A DNA stretch of 64,000 nucleotides from Natronococcus sp. CG52 (GCF_023913515.1 NZ_CP099391.1:868001-932000), one strand, 5' to 3'. Positions 53,340 to 63,187 are shown, counted from the first letter of the stretch. Notes: generated by a model from the letters alone, not told the origin. Program-made: numbers and translations.

Positions 53340-54071
53340 TCACCGGACGTTCGGGTGTTGTTCCGGTTCGTCCGGGTGCGGGTCCGCGAAGTACTCCCGC
53401 GTGACCTCCATCGACTCTCGCTCCCGTCGTCGTCGTTCCTCCTCGTCGATCTCTTCGACTCCGGGCGGGACGTTGATCCCGCGCTCGGTGAAGTAGCCCT
53501 CCGGGGCGACCCAGTCGTGGAAGAAGCCCCCGCCGTGGTCCTCGAGCAGCGTCACGGCGACCTCGGCGCCGTGACCGGCGGCGACGATCGTCTGGTGCGG
53601 CTTCGCCGCGAGGCGTCCCGCCGCGTAGAGCCCGTCGACGCCCGTTCGGCCCCGTTCGTCGGTTTCGACGAATCCGTTCCCCTGCTCGATGATCTCGACG
53701 CCCTCGATGCCGCTCAGGTAGTCGGTCGCGTTCTTCGTGGCCGCGATCACGTACGCCGCCGAGCGGTCGTCGCCGGACGCCGTCTCGATCGAAAATCCGT
53801 CGTCGATCGGTTCGATCCGGGTGACGTCCGCCTCGTGGAACGTACATCCGGATCGCTCCGCCTGATCCCGCATCATGTCGAGAAGCAGTCGGGAATTCAC
53901 CCCGGCCGGGAACCCGGGGTAGTTTTCCAGGTGGGCGTTGCGTCGAAGGAGCGGACTGCCGGCGGAGAGGACGACGGTATCGAATCCGTGTCGGGCCGCG
54001 AAGATCCCCGCCGCTCGTCCGGCGACTCCGCCGCCGATTATCGCCACGTCGGAGTGAACGGTCTCGGACAT
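53340..54071 (-). CDS. FAD-dependent oxidoreductase, thioredoxin-reductase-like
   Basis: A 243-residue flavoprotein. The FAD-binding GGGVAGRAAGIFAARHG is at about residues 13-29 in the sequence VAIIGGGVAG, and GVDGLYAAGRLAAKPHQT is the second FAD site near the C-terminal third. The redox-active CxxC of thioredoxin reductase is absent, and the NADPH domain looks shortened, so it is another two-domain oxidoreductase. The start at MSETVHSDV is chosen over upstream Mets. The substrate is unknown. Confidence 0.8.
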   Translation of the reverse strand: MSETVHSDVAIIGGGVAGRAAGIFAARHGFDTVVLSAGSPLLRRNAHLENYPGFPAGVNSRLLLDMMRDQAERSGCTFHEADVTRIEPIDDGFSIETASGDDRSAAYVIAATKNATDYLSGIEGVEIIEQGNGFVETDERGRTGVDGLYAAGRLAAKPHQTIVAAGHGAEVAVTLLEDHGGGFFHDWVAPEGYFTERGINVPPGVEEIDEEERRRRERESMEVTREYFADPHPDEPEQHPNVR

Positions 54072-54257
54072 GCGTGGTGGTACTCCTCGGAGGCTGATCA
54101 AGGTACATCCGCGTGCGGTCGCGACCGCCGCGAGCGTCGCGGGATCCGTCGCGTCGCTCCCCTGGACGGGCGTCGACGCCGAACGGACGACATCCGCCGC
54201 GCGGATTCGATACCGTCGTCTCGACGGCCGGAACGCCGACGACGAGGTACCGCGCCA

Positions 54258-55505
54258 TCAGGTGACGTCGGCGTCTTCCGGTTCGATCCCCTCGTACGCT
54301 CGTTCCTCGAGAACCCCCACAAACTCCTCAACGACTCGATAAACGTCTTCGAAGCTCGTGTACAGCGGGGACGGACAGACCCGGATCGCGTTCGGCGCCC
54401 GGAAGTCTACCACAACATCGCGCTCCTTCAGCGCGCGGCTCACCCCGTAGGCCTCCGGGTGCTCGAGCGCGACGTGGCCGCCCCGCCGATCCGGCTCCCG
54501 CGGCGTCCCGACGGTACACTCCGGCAGTCGCTCGTCGGCGAGCGCGACGAGGTACTCGGTTAGCTCGAGGGACTTCTCGCGGATGGACTCGATCCCCGCG
54601 GCCTCGATCGTCTCGAGGGCGCCCTCGAGCGGCGCCATCGCGAGCACCGGCGGGGTTCCGATCTGGTAGGCGCCGGCGTCCGGCGCCGGGGTGTACGTGG
54701 AACGAAGCTCGAACTGCGTCTCCTTCTCGTGGCCCCACCAGCCCGGCAGCGCCGGCCGCCGGTCGAAGTGGCGTTCGTCGACGTACAGTCCCGCGGGCGC
54801 ACCCGGCCCGGCGTTACAGTACTTGTAGTGACACCAGACGGCGAAGTCGACGCCGACCGACTCGAGCGCGTGGTCGACGACGCCGACGGAGTGGGCGAGG
54901 TCGAACCCCGCGAGCGCGCCGTGGTCGTGGGCCGCGCTCGTCAGTCGCTCGAGGTCGAGCAACTGTCCCGACCGGTAGAGCACCGAGGGCATGAACAGCA
55001 CGTCGACGTCGTCGGAAAGCGCGTCGACCACGTCGTCTTCCTCGATCGTGCGACCGTCGCGAGACTCGACGACGACCAGGTGATCGTCGGGATCGAGGCC
55101 CCGCCGTCGCAACTGCGCCCGGATCGCGTAGTGGTCGGTGGGGAAGTCGAGTTCGTTGACGACGACCGTCCCGTCCTCGAGGAAGGTGTCGATCAGCGCG
55201 TGGATGTTGACCGTCGTCGAGTTGGCGACGCTGACTTCGGAGCCCTCGGCCCCGACGAGCGGGGCGAGGCGGTCGCCGAGCGTCTCCGCGTACTCGAACC
55301 AGGGCGGATCGCCGTCGGTCCAGCCGCCGATGGCCCGCTCGCGCCACTCCTCGCGGACTCGCTCGAGCGTCCGCTCCGCGCCCTCCGAAATCGGACCCAG
55401 CGAGTTCCCGTCCATGTACAGTCCCGGGACGTCGAAGCGGTCGGCGAACGGCTCGATCGGATCCGCCGCGTCGCGTTCCCGCGCGGCGGCACGACTCGTA
55501 TCCAT
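54258..55505 (-). CDS. kynU: Kynureninase
   Basis: A 415-residue PLP enzyme that cleaves kynurenine to anthranilate and alanine in tryptophan breakdown. It has LYMDGNSLGPIS near the start, the pocket FDLAHSVGV, and the PLP Lys in WCHYKYCNAGPGAPAG. The length fits. No other kynurenine-pathway gene lies in the window. It is 186 bp after the oxidoreductase on the same strand and could share a transcript. Confidence 0.9.
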   Translation of the reverse strand: MDTSRAAARERDAADPIEPFADRFDVPGLYMDGNSLGPISEGAERTLERVREEWRERAIGGWTDGDPPWFEYAETLGDRLAPLVGAEGSEVSVANSTTVNIHALIDTFLEDGTVVVNELDFPTDHYAIRAQLRRRGLDPDDHLVVVESRDGRTIEEDDVVDALSDDVDVLFMPSVLYRSGQLLDLERLTSAAHDHGALAGFDLAHSVGVVDHALESVGVDFAVWCHYKYCNAGPGAPAGLYVDERHFDRRPALPGWWGHEKETQFELRSTYTPAPDAGAYQIGTPPVLAMAPLEGALETIEAAGIESIREKSLELTEYLVALADERLPECTVGTPREPDRRGGHVALEHPEAYGVSRALKERDVVVDFRAPNAIRVCPSPLYTSFEDVYRVVEEFVGVLEERAYEGIEPEDADVT

Positions 55506-55575
55506 ACTGGAGCAACGAACGGCGCCAACGAGGAAAGTTCCGTCTGTTCTTTCGATTCGCGCCCACCACCCGCGT

Positions 55576-55701
55576 TCAACTCGGGTCCTCGTCGATCCCG
55601 CTGAACGGCTGCCAGACGCCGAGCAGGACGGCGAAGAAGCGGACGCCGAGCCCGATTCGCAGTCCGATCTCCTCCCAACCTGCCGTTTCGAGACGAGTCA
55701 C
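55576..55701 (-). CDS. Short membrane protein, hypothetical
   Basis: A 41-residue frame starting at GTG: VTRLETAGWEEIGLRIGLG, with one hydrophobic segment RFFAVLLGVWQPF and an acidic tail GIDEDPS. The composition is haloarchaea-like, unlike the competing frames here. It is too short for strong support. Confidence 0.4.
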   Translation of the reverse strand: MTRLETAGWEEIGLRIGLGVRFFAVLLGVWQPFSGIDEDPS

Positions 55702-55757
55702 CGGTGCCGGCGGGAGAACGAAGCGCTCGGAAGAAGATCGACGAACGAGTCGCGAGG

Positions 55758-55943
55758 CTACTGACGGGGTCGCACCGACTCGACGTCCGCCAGTCGGTAG
55801 TACTTCGTCGTTCTGTCGCCGGCGTGGTGAGGTTTCGTCTCCGTCCGCGGACGGCTACACCTGAGCCAGCCCGCCTCGAGCCGTTCGACGGTTTCGAACC
55901 GCTTCCGGACGCCGCTGGTCAGGTCGACGATGAAGTTTCCCAT
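55758..55943 (-). CDS. Small basic protein, hypothetical
   Basis: A 61-residue frame starting MGNFIVDLTSGVRKRFETVERL and ending in RLADVESVRPRQ. It has a hydrophobic strand at the start and helical turns, but no family I recognise. Moderately basic, so its coding status is uncertain. Confidence 0.35.
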   Translation of the reverse strand: MGNFIVDLTSGVRKRFETVERLEAGWLRCSRPRTETKPHHAGDRTTKYYRLADVESVRPRQ

Positions 55944-56201
55944 GGGCGAGATCACCGACCACGCTCGTCGCCGGTCGCGCTGTTGAACAGTTCGTGACGA
56001 TCGGTTCCGTCTCCGGAGGAGCCGCTCATCGGTCGCGATGGGGACGTGCGTAACGCGTCGTGATACATTGCCCGCGAATCCAGCCAGGAACGGTATATGT
56101 CTTCCGGTCAGCCGTCCGAGTGCGGGACACGTCAGGCGGGCGGCCGGCGGTCCACGACCGATCGAGACGTCGATTCTCGCCGAAATAGCTCGCCGGGACC
56201 G

Positions 56202-56543
56202 TCACTCGTCGTCGTACTCGGCCAGCGCCACCGGATCGGGATACGACTCGAGGTCGGTGACGGTCTCGTCGAACCGTCCGCGCTCGGACTCGGCGTACTG
56301 GTAGCGCTGGATCCACTCCCGGTGGCGGTTGTATCGAATCTCGATCCGTTCCCAGAGCTCGCCGCGGTCCGGATCGGTCCGGATCGACACCGTCTCGTAG
56401 GCGCGAATTCGGTAGTCGCCGTCGGCGTACCCGGTCACCTCGAGCGTCGTGCGCTCGGGTTCGAGTTCGTTCGCCGCGTGCTCGAGAACGCGCTCGGCGA
56501 GGTCGTCGAGCAGCGCCAGCCGTGGAATGTCGCTCTCGCTCAT
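56202..56543 (-). CDS. Haloarchaeal conserved protein near aldehyde oxidoreductase
   Basis: A 113-residue acidic protein starting MSESDIPRLALLDDLAERVLEHA. The middle ELEPERTTLEVTGYADGDYRIRAYETVSI looks beta-rich. It lies 70 bp downstream of the aor gene on the same strand, so a link in expression is likely. Function unknown. Confidence 0.65.
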   Translation of the reverse strand: MSESDIPRLALLDDLAERVLEHAANELEPERTTLEVTGYADGDYRIRAYETVSIRTDPDRGELWERIEIRYNRHREWIQRYQYAESERGRFDETVTDLESYPDPVALAEYDDE

Positions 56544-56613
56544 CGGTCAGCGCTCCTGATCTGGTCCGCGACGATCGGCATCCGGTCGGCGACCCGCGAA
56601 AAGATCGACGCGG

Positions 56614-58548
56614 TCAGTCGTCGCTCGGAGCTGCGGCGCCGCCGTCGCCGGTGCTGACGCCGGTTCCGGGACCGATTTCGATCTCGAGGTCTGCGAGTTT
56701 CTCGTCGGGAACGACGCCGTCGACCCAGCCGCGGTGGTCGTAGTACTCGTCTTTCATCTCCTCGAGTTCGCAGTACTCGCCCTCGCTGGCGCCCTGGCCG
56801 CGGATGCCGTCCTCGAGGAAGCGCGCGGGCAGCGAGTCGTCCGCGCCGTCGAAGCCCGCGAGGTTGTTGTAGTAGCGCTCCAAGTTGTAGATGCGCTCGC
56901 CGGTCTCCATGAGTTCGTCCTCGGTGACGTCGAAGCCGGTCATCCCGTTGTACTGGGAGACGTACTCCTCGATCCCCTCGGCGAAGGCGTTGAACTTGCA
57001 GATGTCGAAGCTGTCGGAGATGGCGTGAAGGTCCTGGAACTCCGCGGTGAGTTCGCCCTTGCCCTCGTACTCGTAGGGGTCGACCTTCTCCGGGATGCCG
57101 AGAATCTCCGCGGCGGGGGTATAGCCCCGCAGGTGACAGGCCCCGCGGTTCGACGTGGCGTAGCCGATTCCCATCCCCTTCATGCAGCGCGGGTCGTAGG
57201 CCGGGATGGTCTGTCCCTTCACGGCCAGGGAGTTGTCTTCGGCGCCGCGGGCCTCGGCGACCCGTGCTGCACCCTCCGCGAGGAGGTCTGCGAGGTCGTC
57301 CTCGCGGCGGGCGATGCGCTCGATCATGTCGACCATCGTCTCGGAGTCGCCCCAGTCCAACTCGCCGACGTCCTCGAGTTTACCCTCCTCCGTCATCTCC
57401 ATGGCCATCGCCATCATATTGCCGACCTCGATGGTGTCGACGCCCATGTCGTTACAGCGGTCGATCATCAGCGCGATGTCGTCGCGCTCGGTGTGGCCGG
57501 AGTTCGGGCCGAGCGCGAAGGCGGACTCGTACTCGTAGGACTCCATCCGGACGTTCATCTCCTCGCCCTTGTGCATCGCCTGGACCTCGACTTCCTTCTT
57601 GCAGGCGACCGGACAGGAGTGACACGTCGGCTCGTCGACGAGGATGTTCTCCCGGACGTTCTCGCCGCTCACCTTCTCGGCGTCGAACTCGTCGTCGGCC
57701 CAGCCGTCCTCGACGGCGTCACCCGTCGAGGTGTACTTTCCGTTGCGCGTCGGCAGCCCGGACATCTCCTCGGTGATGTTCATCAGGACGTTCGTCCCGT
57801 ACATCGAGAGGCCGCCCTCGTTGGGCGCCGTGACGTCGGACTCCGTGATCGCCTTCATCGCCTGCTGGTGGCCCTCCTTGAACGTTTCCGGGTCGGCAGG
57901 CTGGGGCATCTTCGTGTTCGACTTGACGACGATCGCTTTGAGGTTCTTCGAGCCCATGACGCAACCGGTGCCGCCGCGGCCGGAGGCCCGGTCGTCCTCG
58001 TTCATGATGCAGGCGTAGCGGACCCCGTTCTCGCCGCCGGGGCCGATCGCCATGAGGCTCAGATTCTTGCCGTAAGAGCCGTCGACTTCCTCTTCGAGCG
58101 TGTCCCGCGTTTCGTGGACGCCCTTCCCCCAGAGGTGTGAGGCGTCCCGAAGTTCGACCTCGCCGTCCTCGACGACGGCGTAGACCGGTTCGTCGGCCTC
58201 GCCTTCGAACAGCAGGCCGTCGAAGCCGGCCCACTTCAGCCGGGCACCGGACCAGCCGCCGTGGTGACTGTCGGTGACGGTACCGGTCAGCGGCGACTTC
58301 GTACAGACGGCGATCCGACCGCTCATCGTCACCTGCGTCCCCGACAGCGGGCCGTTCACGAACGCCAGCAGGTTGTCCGGCCCGAGCGGGTCGACGTCCG
58401 GCCCCTGCTCGAAGACGTACTTCACCCCGAGTCCGCGCGCGCCGATATACTTCTTCGCGTCCTCCTCGTCGATCGGGTCGTGGTTCACCTCCCCCTCATT
58501 GAGGTCGATCCGTGCAACGTTGTTCTGAAATCCGCCGATCTCGGTCAT
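56614..58548 (-). CDS. aor: Aldehyde ferredoxin oxidoreductase (tungsten-type)
   Basis: A 644-residue enzyme that oxidises aldehydes to acids with ferredoxin. The N-terminal IDLNEGEVNHDPIDEEDAKKYIGARGLGVKYV in pieces is the AOR start. The 4Fe-4S cysteines are CHSCPVAC at about 313-320 and the distant Cys in FDICKFNAF. GRGGTGCVMGSKNLKAI matches the family pterin region. It needs a tungsten- or molybdenum-bis-pterin cofactor. The length is normal and the gene looks intact. Confidence 0.92.
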   Translation of the reverse strand: MTEIGGFQNNVARIDLNEGEVNHDPIDEEDAKKYIGARGLGVKYVFEQGPDVDPLGPDNLLAFVNGPLSGTQVTMSGRIAVCTKSPLTGTVTDSHHGGWSGARLKWAGFDGLLFEGEADEPVYAVVEDGEVELRDASHLWGKGVHETRDTLEEEVDGSYGKNLSLMAIGPGGENGVRYACIMNEDDRASGRGGTGCVMGSKNLKAIVVKSNTKMPQPADPETFKEGHQQAMKAITESDVTAPNEGGLSMYGTNVLMNITEEMSGLPTRNGKYTSTGDAVEDGWADDEFDAEKVSGENVRENILVDEPTCHSCPVACKKEVEVQAMHKGEEMNVRMESYEYESAFALGPNSGHTERDDIALMIDRCNDMGVDTIEVGNMMAMAMEMTEEGKLEDVGELDWGDSETMVDMIERIARREDDLADLLAEGAARVAEARGAEDNSLAVKGQTIPAYDPRCMKGMGIGYATSNRGACHLRGYTPAAEILGIPEKVDPYEYEGKGELTAEFQDLHAISDSFDICKFNAFAEGIEEYVSQYNGMTGFDVTEDELMETGERIYNLERYYNNLAGFDGADDSLPARFLEDGIRGQGASEGEYCELEEMKDEYYDHRGWVDGVVPDEKLADLEIEIGPGTGVSTGDGGAAAPSDD

Positions 58549-59137
58549 TGTAATGTACGTCCAGTATATTCACTGCCTGTCGTGTTAGGTGTTGTCGTGT
58601 ATTCGTAACCGATATCGGTTACCCCCTCGAGTTGCAGATCCGTCCCCTCGACTGGCGGATCGGTGCTTCGATCGAGGACTCGAGCGAGCCGACCGACTCG
58701 GTAGCGACGAATCCGCTACGAGTAGCTGGCAGAGCCGTATCACGGGTTCGAGCGCTCCGCAAAAGCTGACTCGAGTGAGTCGATTCGACTCGGTACGAAC
58801 TGCCCTCGTCGCGAGTCTAAAAGAGGAGCGAGACGACCCCGAGGACGAGAAACGCCAGCACGATCCATTCGGCGATCGACGTGGTGAGTCCGGCGACACG
58901 TCGTGCCGAGGGTACTGGCAACGATCGCGATGACGAAAAACACCGGTGCGAGTCCGGGTACGCCTCACCAGTAGATCACCGATAAATACGAGCGTGGCTT
59001 TCATACGCCGTCGCATCCGCGCCCGAAGGTTTCACCTAATCGCAACGTTACCGTTCGCCGTCGATATCGTACGATTCGGTCGCAGTCGGCGGGCTCTCTT
59101 CCGGGAGGAGACGTAGAACACGACCGCTGCTCGAGGC
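58549..59137. other. Intergenic region with a broken small gene
   Basis: 589 bp before the aor gene, without an intact gene. It holds the pseudogene at 58817-59004 and the aor promoter near 58555-58600. Other frames are low-complexity and basic. Confidence 0.5.
58817..59004 (-). pseudogene. Frameshifted small membrane-protein remnant
   Basis: Three adjacent frames on the minus strand join into one membrane protein: MKATLVFIGDLLV, then GVPGLAPVFFVIAIVASTLGT in a second frame, then RRVAGLTTSIAEWIVLAF and VLGVVSLLF in a third. Each piece is hydrophobic and haloarchaea-like, while the shifted parts are not. Two frameshifts would explain this. Sequencing errors are an alternative. Confidence 0.45.
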
Positions 59138-59536
59138 TCACTCGTTCAGGTGCGAGCGGTATCCCTTGGGTTCGAAGCCGCGACGGCAAATCACGCGTTT
59201 CCGGCCGACGGTGATCGCGCTGACCTGGTCTTCGTCTTCCATGCGGTCGATGACGCCGGCCAGGTAGTCCTCCGACCAGCCGGTTTCGTCGAGAACGGTC
59301 GACTCGTCGACCCGTCCGCCGCGTTTGACGAGCAGTCGGAGAATCTTGTCGTCGTCCGGGAGCTTCCGTTCGTCGGTGCCGTACTCGATCTCTTCCGCGT
59401 AGCTCAGCGTTTCGTCGTTATTTTCTTCGATCGATTCCTCCCGCGCTTCCGTCGTAGACTCCGCTCTCGTCTCGTTGTCGGCAGAATCGCCGGACCAGAG
59501 AGACGAGAGACGCGTCCAGAGTGTACTGAATACCAT
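59138..59536 (-). CDS. Haloarchaeal winged-helix protein
   Basis: A 132-residue protein. A Glu/Ser-rich N-terminal tail precedes a winged helix at about 70-130 (DDDKILRLLVKRGGRVDESTVLDETGWSEDYLAGVIDRME in pieces) and a wing with SAITVGRKRVICRR. The type is common in haloarchaea as a small regulator. Its target is unknown. Confidence 0.6.
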   Translation of the reverse strand: MVFSTLWTRLSSLWSGDSADNETRAESTTEAREESIEENNDETLSYAEEIEYGTDERKLPDDDKILRLLVKRGGRVDESTVLDETGWSEDYLAGVIDRMEDEDQVSAITVGRKRVICRRGFEPKGYRSHLNE

Positions 59537-59725
59537 ATGTTGGTCACCCTCGTTGAGACTACCGCTGCTTGAACGCCCACCTACCTTGCTCTTATGTTCA
59601 ACCCGTTATATACTTGGTCTGCTGTCGAGTTCGGTTTGTGTTCACACCGCCGCCGTGGAATAGCGGCAGCCTTGCGAGCCGCAAGTTGGTTATCTCCATC
59701 ACGAGTCAGTGCGGATTCAACCGCG

Positions 59726-59956
59726 TCACACGTACGCACGAACCTCGCGAACGAGCTCGTCGACGTCGTAAGAGTCCTCGCTCTTGTCGAACACGACCGT
59801 GTCGTCGACGCGAACCAGGAAGACCCCGTCGTCGCCGGTCCGGAGCGTAACTGCCTCGAGGTCCTCCCGGAACGTCGTCAACAGTGCGTGCTGGACGTCC
59901 TCGGCGCGGGAGAGGAACCCGCACGGAACGCAGTACTCGATTTCGACGCTCGTCAC
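59726..59956 (-). CDS. SelW/Rdx-type redox protein
   Basis: A 76-residue protein. MTSVEIEYCVPCGFLSRAED has the CxxC (C9, C12) of the selenoprotein W-like Rdx family, with cysteines in both positions. The start is taken as GTG at 59956; the longer frame needs a TTG start upstream. It probably has a thioredoxin-like fold and redox activity. The partner is unknown. Confidence 0.7.
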   Translation of the reverse strand: MTSVEIEYCVPCGFLSRAEDVQHALLTTFREDLEAVTLRTGDDGVFLVRVDDTVVFDKSEDSYDVDELVREVRAYV

Positions 59957-60025
59957 ACGCCACGGTTGAGCGGCGACGTACAAATCTTCCCTGTTCCGGG
60001 ACGCCGGGCGGGGTCGATCGAGGTG

Positions 60026-60832
60026 TCAGTGGTCGGCCGCGACGACGGTCTCGAGGTAGGTCTCCGCGAGCGCTTCGAGGATCTCGTGGTGGTTCGTCGT
60101 GTGAGGCGCGGTCAGCGGGGAGATACTGATCCGACCCTCCGCGACGGCGCGACGATCCGTTCCGTCGGGATCCGGTATCGTCTCGGGGTCCATCGACTCC
60201 CAGACGCGGTCCGTGAGGTGGATGACGTCGCCGTCGCGTCTGGCACCCATCTCGTAGCGCTTCGAGGGCTCGGTGATCTCGATCGGTGCCGGATCGGCGT
60301 CGGGGAGCGGCACGTTGACGTTCAGGTACGCGGCGTGCTCGAAGAGTTCCGTCTCGAGGGCGTGCTCGACGAGGTAGGACGTCACGCGGGTCGCCTCCTC
60401 GAAGTCCGTCTGGGTGAGCTCGATCTCGTCGAACGGCGTGTCGTCGACGGGGACGTACAGCGACGTCGCGATGGCCGGGACGTCGAAGAACGCGGCCTCG
60501 ACGGCCGCGCTAATCGTCCCCGAGCGCCCGAGGACGTACTCGCCGAGGTTCGCGCCCTTGTTACAACCCGCGACGACCATGTCCGGTTCGGGGCCGAGTT
60601 CCGCCAGCCCCGCGACGACGCAGTCGGCAGGCGTCCCGTCGACGGCGTAGCCCAGTTCGTGCTCCCGGACGTCGACCTCGTGGGAGATCGACCGACCGCA
60701 GGCGCTCTGGTCGTCCGCCGGCGCGACGACGGTCACGTTCGCGCGCTCGGAGAGGGCGTCGTGTAGCGCCCGAATGCCGGTGCTGTCGATCCCGTCGTCG
60801 TTCGTCAGCAGGATCTCGCGGTCGTCGCTCAT
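60026..60832 (-). CDS. surE: 5'/3'-nucleotidase SurE
   Basis: A 268-residue phosphatase that removes phosphate from nucleoside monophosphates. The metal-binding pair is in LTNDDGIDS (D12, D13), with SACGRSISH and VAGCNKGANLGEYVLGRSGTISAAVEA following. The length fits the family. It is separated by 69 bp from the SelW-like gene downstream. Confidence 0.93.
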   Translation of the reverse strand: MSDDREILLTNDDGIDSTGIRALHDALSERANVTVVAPADDQSACGRSISHEVDVREHELGYAVDGTPADCVVAGLAELGPEPDMVVAGCNKGANLGEYVLGRSGTISAAVEAAFFDVPAIATSLYVPVDDTPFDEIELTQTDFEEATRVTSYLVEHALETELFEHAAYLNVNVPLPDADPAPIEITEPSKRYEMGARRDGDVIHLTDRVWESMDPETIPDPDGTDRRAVAEGRISISPLTAPHTTNHHEILEALAETYLETVVAADH

Positions 60833-60895
60833 ACCGACGTCGTCGGACGGGGGCGCGAAAAACGCACCGGAATGCCGGACGGGTCGGGTAGTGAC

Positions 60896-62425
60896 TCAGC
60901 TGACCCGGTCGACGATCGTCTCCTCGTCGACGACCAGATTGTACGCCTCCTCGTCGTCGTTCCAGAGAACGAGAGCCTGCTCGAAGGAGAGCACGTCGCC
61001 GTAGTCGGCCTCGAGCAGCGCCCGATTGAGCGACGTCTCCCGGGTGAGGACGGCGTAGTGGTCGACGGTCTCGCTGCCGTCGCTGATCTTGAACAGCGGG
61101 TTCGAGTTGCCGGATCCCGGTCGGTCGCCGCCGTCGTCGCCGGTCTCCGACAGCGATCGGCTGAGTTTCGCCGCGGCGAGGTCGATCCGGTTCGTGACGT
61201 GGCGCTCCATCTCGGCCATCTTCGCCCGCTCGCTCGTCTCGAGGTCGACGTCGATCCGGCGGCGGCCGTCGAGCCGCAACAGCGAGTGGGAGAACTGGAC
61301 GTCGACGTTGACGAACTCGCCGGGGGAACGCTCTTCGTCGTGCTCGGGCGTCGCCTCGTCGAGTCGCCGCTGGAACGCGGGCACGGCGAGGTCCGGACGC
61401 ACGTCGAACGACCAGCCGCGATCCGACGGCGTCTCGCCGGGCCAGAGTCGGACGGTCGGTCCGTAGACGGTGACCTCGCTCTGCGGCGCGTCCGCGGTTC
61501 CGTTCGCTTCGTCCGCGTCGCTCGGTCCCGCGTCGATCCGCGTTCCTTCGAGGTCGCGTTCGATCTCCCGGAGCTGGACGCTCGTGTTCCTGTCCGCCGG
61601 CGCCATCGCCAGTAGCGTGCCGTCCGGCGCGAGCGCCTCGAGGTACGATTCCGTGACCGCCCGGGGGTCCTCGAGTTCGCTCAGGACGTTGCAGGCGAGC
61701 ACGAGGTCGAACCCGCCCTCGCCGTTCCCCGGGAGGGTGTCGGGATCGAACGCCTCGGCCGTCGTCCGGTGGACCGTCGTGTGGACGTTGCGGTCCGTCT
61801 CCGCGAGCAGCTCCTCGAGGACGTCAGCGGCCGCGCTGGGTTCGATCGCGTGGTACTCGAGCAGGGCGTCGTCGGGGAGGTAGTCACAGAGTCCGAGGGC
61901 GGGGCCGCCGACGCCAGCGCCGACGTCGAGCACGCGCAGGTTCCGATCGAGAAGGCCGCGTTCGGCCAGGTCGTCGAGCGCGTACTGGACGGCGGCGTAG
62001 TAGCCCGGCAGGTGGTAGATCGCGTAGCCCGCGGCGACGTCGTCGTCGTACTCGACGCGACGACCCTCGAGGTAACGCGACTTGAACCGGCGGATGGTCG
62101 ATCGGAGGAGATCGCCCGCGGCGTCCTCGTGCCAGTTCACGCCGTAGCGCTCGACGAGCAGGTCCTCGAGTCGCCCCTCGTACGACTCGGGGAAGCGCTC
62201 GACGGGACCCCGGTTCGGTCGAACCGGTTCGTCGCCGACGGGGACGAACGTGCCGTCTTCGCGCTCGATCAGGCCCAGGTCGACGGCCTCCTCGCGGAGG
62301 TGCTGGCGCACGACCGCCGGATGCGGGCTGCCGTCGACGTAGTCGCAGATCTCGTCGGGGTCGATCGGTCGGACGTTTCGCAGGTACTTCGCGTTCGAGC
62401 GGATGGCTTCGCGTTGATCAGTCAT
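60896..62425 (-). CDS. Rsm22-like class I methyltransferase
   Basis: A 509-residue protein. The SAM-binding motif VLDVGAGVGGPALGL is at about 169-183, with an N-terminal domain of unknown role and DLVLACNVLSELEDP later. The arrangement resembles the Rsm22/mitochondrial-ribosome methyltransferase-like family, where some members bind ribosomes. The rest is acidic, haloarchaeal and not recognised. It shares the strand with the TyrA-like gene 6 bp away. Confidence 0.65.
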   Translation of the reverse strand: MTDQREAIRSNAKYLRNVRPIDPDEICDYVDGSPHPAVVRQHLREEAVDLGLIEREDGTFVPVGDEPVRPNRGPVERFPESYEGRLEDLLVERYGVNWHEDAAGDLLRSTIRRFKSRYLEGRRVEYDDDVAAGYAIYHLPGYYAAVQYALDDLAERGLLDRNLRVLDVGAGVGGPALGLCDYLPDDALLEYHAIEPSAAADVLEELLAETDRNVHTTVHRTTAEAFDPDTLPGNGEGGFDLVLACNVLSELEDPRAVTESYLEALAPDGTLLAMAPADRNTSVQLREIERDLEGTRIDAGPSDADEANGTADAPQSEVTVYGPTVRLWPGETPSDRGWSFDVRPDLAVPAFQRRLDEATPEHDEERSPGEFVNVDVQFSHSLLRLDGRRRIDVDLETSERAKMAEMERHVTNRIDLAAAKLSRSLSETGDDGGDRPGSGNSNPLFKISDGSETVDHYAVLTRETSLNRALLEADYGDVLSFEQALVLWNDDEEAYNLVVDEETIVDRVS

Positions 62426-62431
62426 GTGTTC

Positions 62432-63187
62432 TCACTCCTCACTCGCGTCGTCGCCGTGCACTCGTCGGGCGGCCTCCCGGTACAGCGACTCGAGTTCGTC
62501 GGGGTCGGCGTCGGCGATCGCAGCGGCGGCGTCGGCGACGTCCTCGGCGCCGTCGAACGTCCGCTGGATGTCCGCGTAGACGCGCGGCGTTCCCTCGGTC
62601 ATCCGCGCCGCGAGCGCCCGCAACTCGTCGTAGATCGGCGTCTCGAATCCGTCCGGAACGCGGTCGGCGGCCAGCGCGAACGAGAGGACGGCGGCGTGGG
62701 TCGTCGCCTGAACCGTCTCCATCGCCTCGTCGTGTTCCGTCGCCGTCGTCTCGACCAGCCCGTTACCCCGTCGCTCGAGGGCCTCGAGCAACGCTTCGGT
62801 CGTCGCTCCCTCGTTCTCGCGAACGACGGCGATCGAACCGGGGGCGCGCTCGGGTGCGAACAGCGGGTGGAGGCTCGCGCGCTCGAGGTCCGGCGCGTGG
62901 CGGGCCATCGCCTCGAGCGGTTCCGCCATCGCGCCCGAGACGTCGACGATCGCTCGCCGCGCTCGAGGGGCGTGTTCGGCGATCGCCGCCGCGGCGTACC
63001 CGAGCGGCACCGCGATGCAGACGACGTCGTAGGCGTCGTCGCGCTCGAGATCGGTGACGTCGCCGCTGGTCGCGTCGGCGGCCGCGGCCGCGACGTCCGG
63101 ATCGACGTCGGTAAAGGTGACGTCGGCGTCGACGGCATCCCCGAACCACGTCCCCATGGATCCCGCACCGACGATCAGTACGTCCAT
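62432..63187 (-). CDS. Prephenate dehydrogenase-like protein (TyrA type)
   Basis: A 251-residue NAD(P)-binding protein. The Rossmann motif IVGAGSMGTWFGDAV is at the start, and SLHPLFAPERAP, ERRGNGLVETTATEHDEAMETVQATTHAAV in pieces is the TyrA-type pattern. It probably acts in tyrosine synthesis. The start at MDVLIVGAGS is the first Met. It is 6 bp upstream of the methyltransferase, so one transcript is likely. Confidence 0.8.
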   Translation of the reverse strand: MDVLIVGAGSMGTWFGDAVDADVTFTDVDPDVAAAAADATSGDVTDLERDDAYDVVCIAVPLGYAAAAIAEHAPRARRAIVDVSGAMAEPLEAMARHAPDLERASLHPLFAPERAPGSIAVVRENEGATTEALLEALERRGNGLVETTATEHDEAMETVQATTHAAVLSFALAADRVPDGFETPIYDELRALAARMTEGTPRVYADIQRTFDGAEDVADAAAAIADADPDELESLYREAARRVHGDDASEE

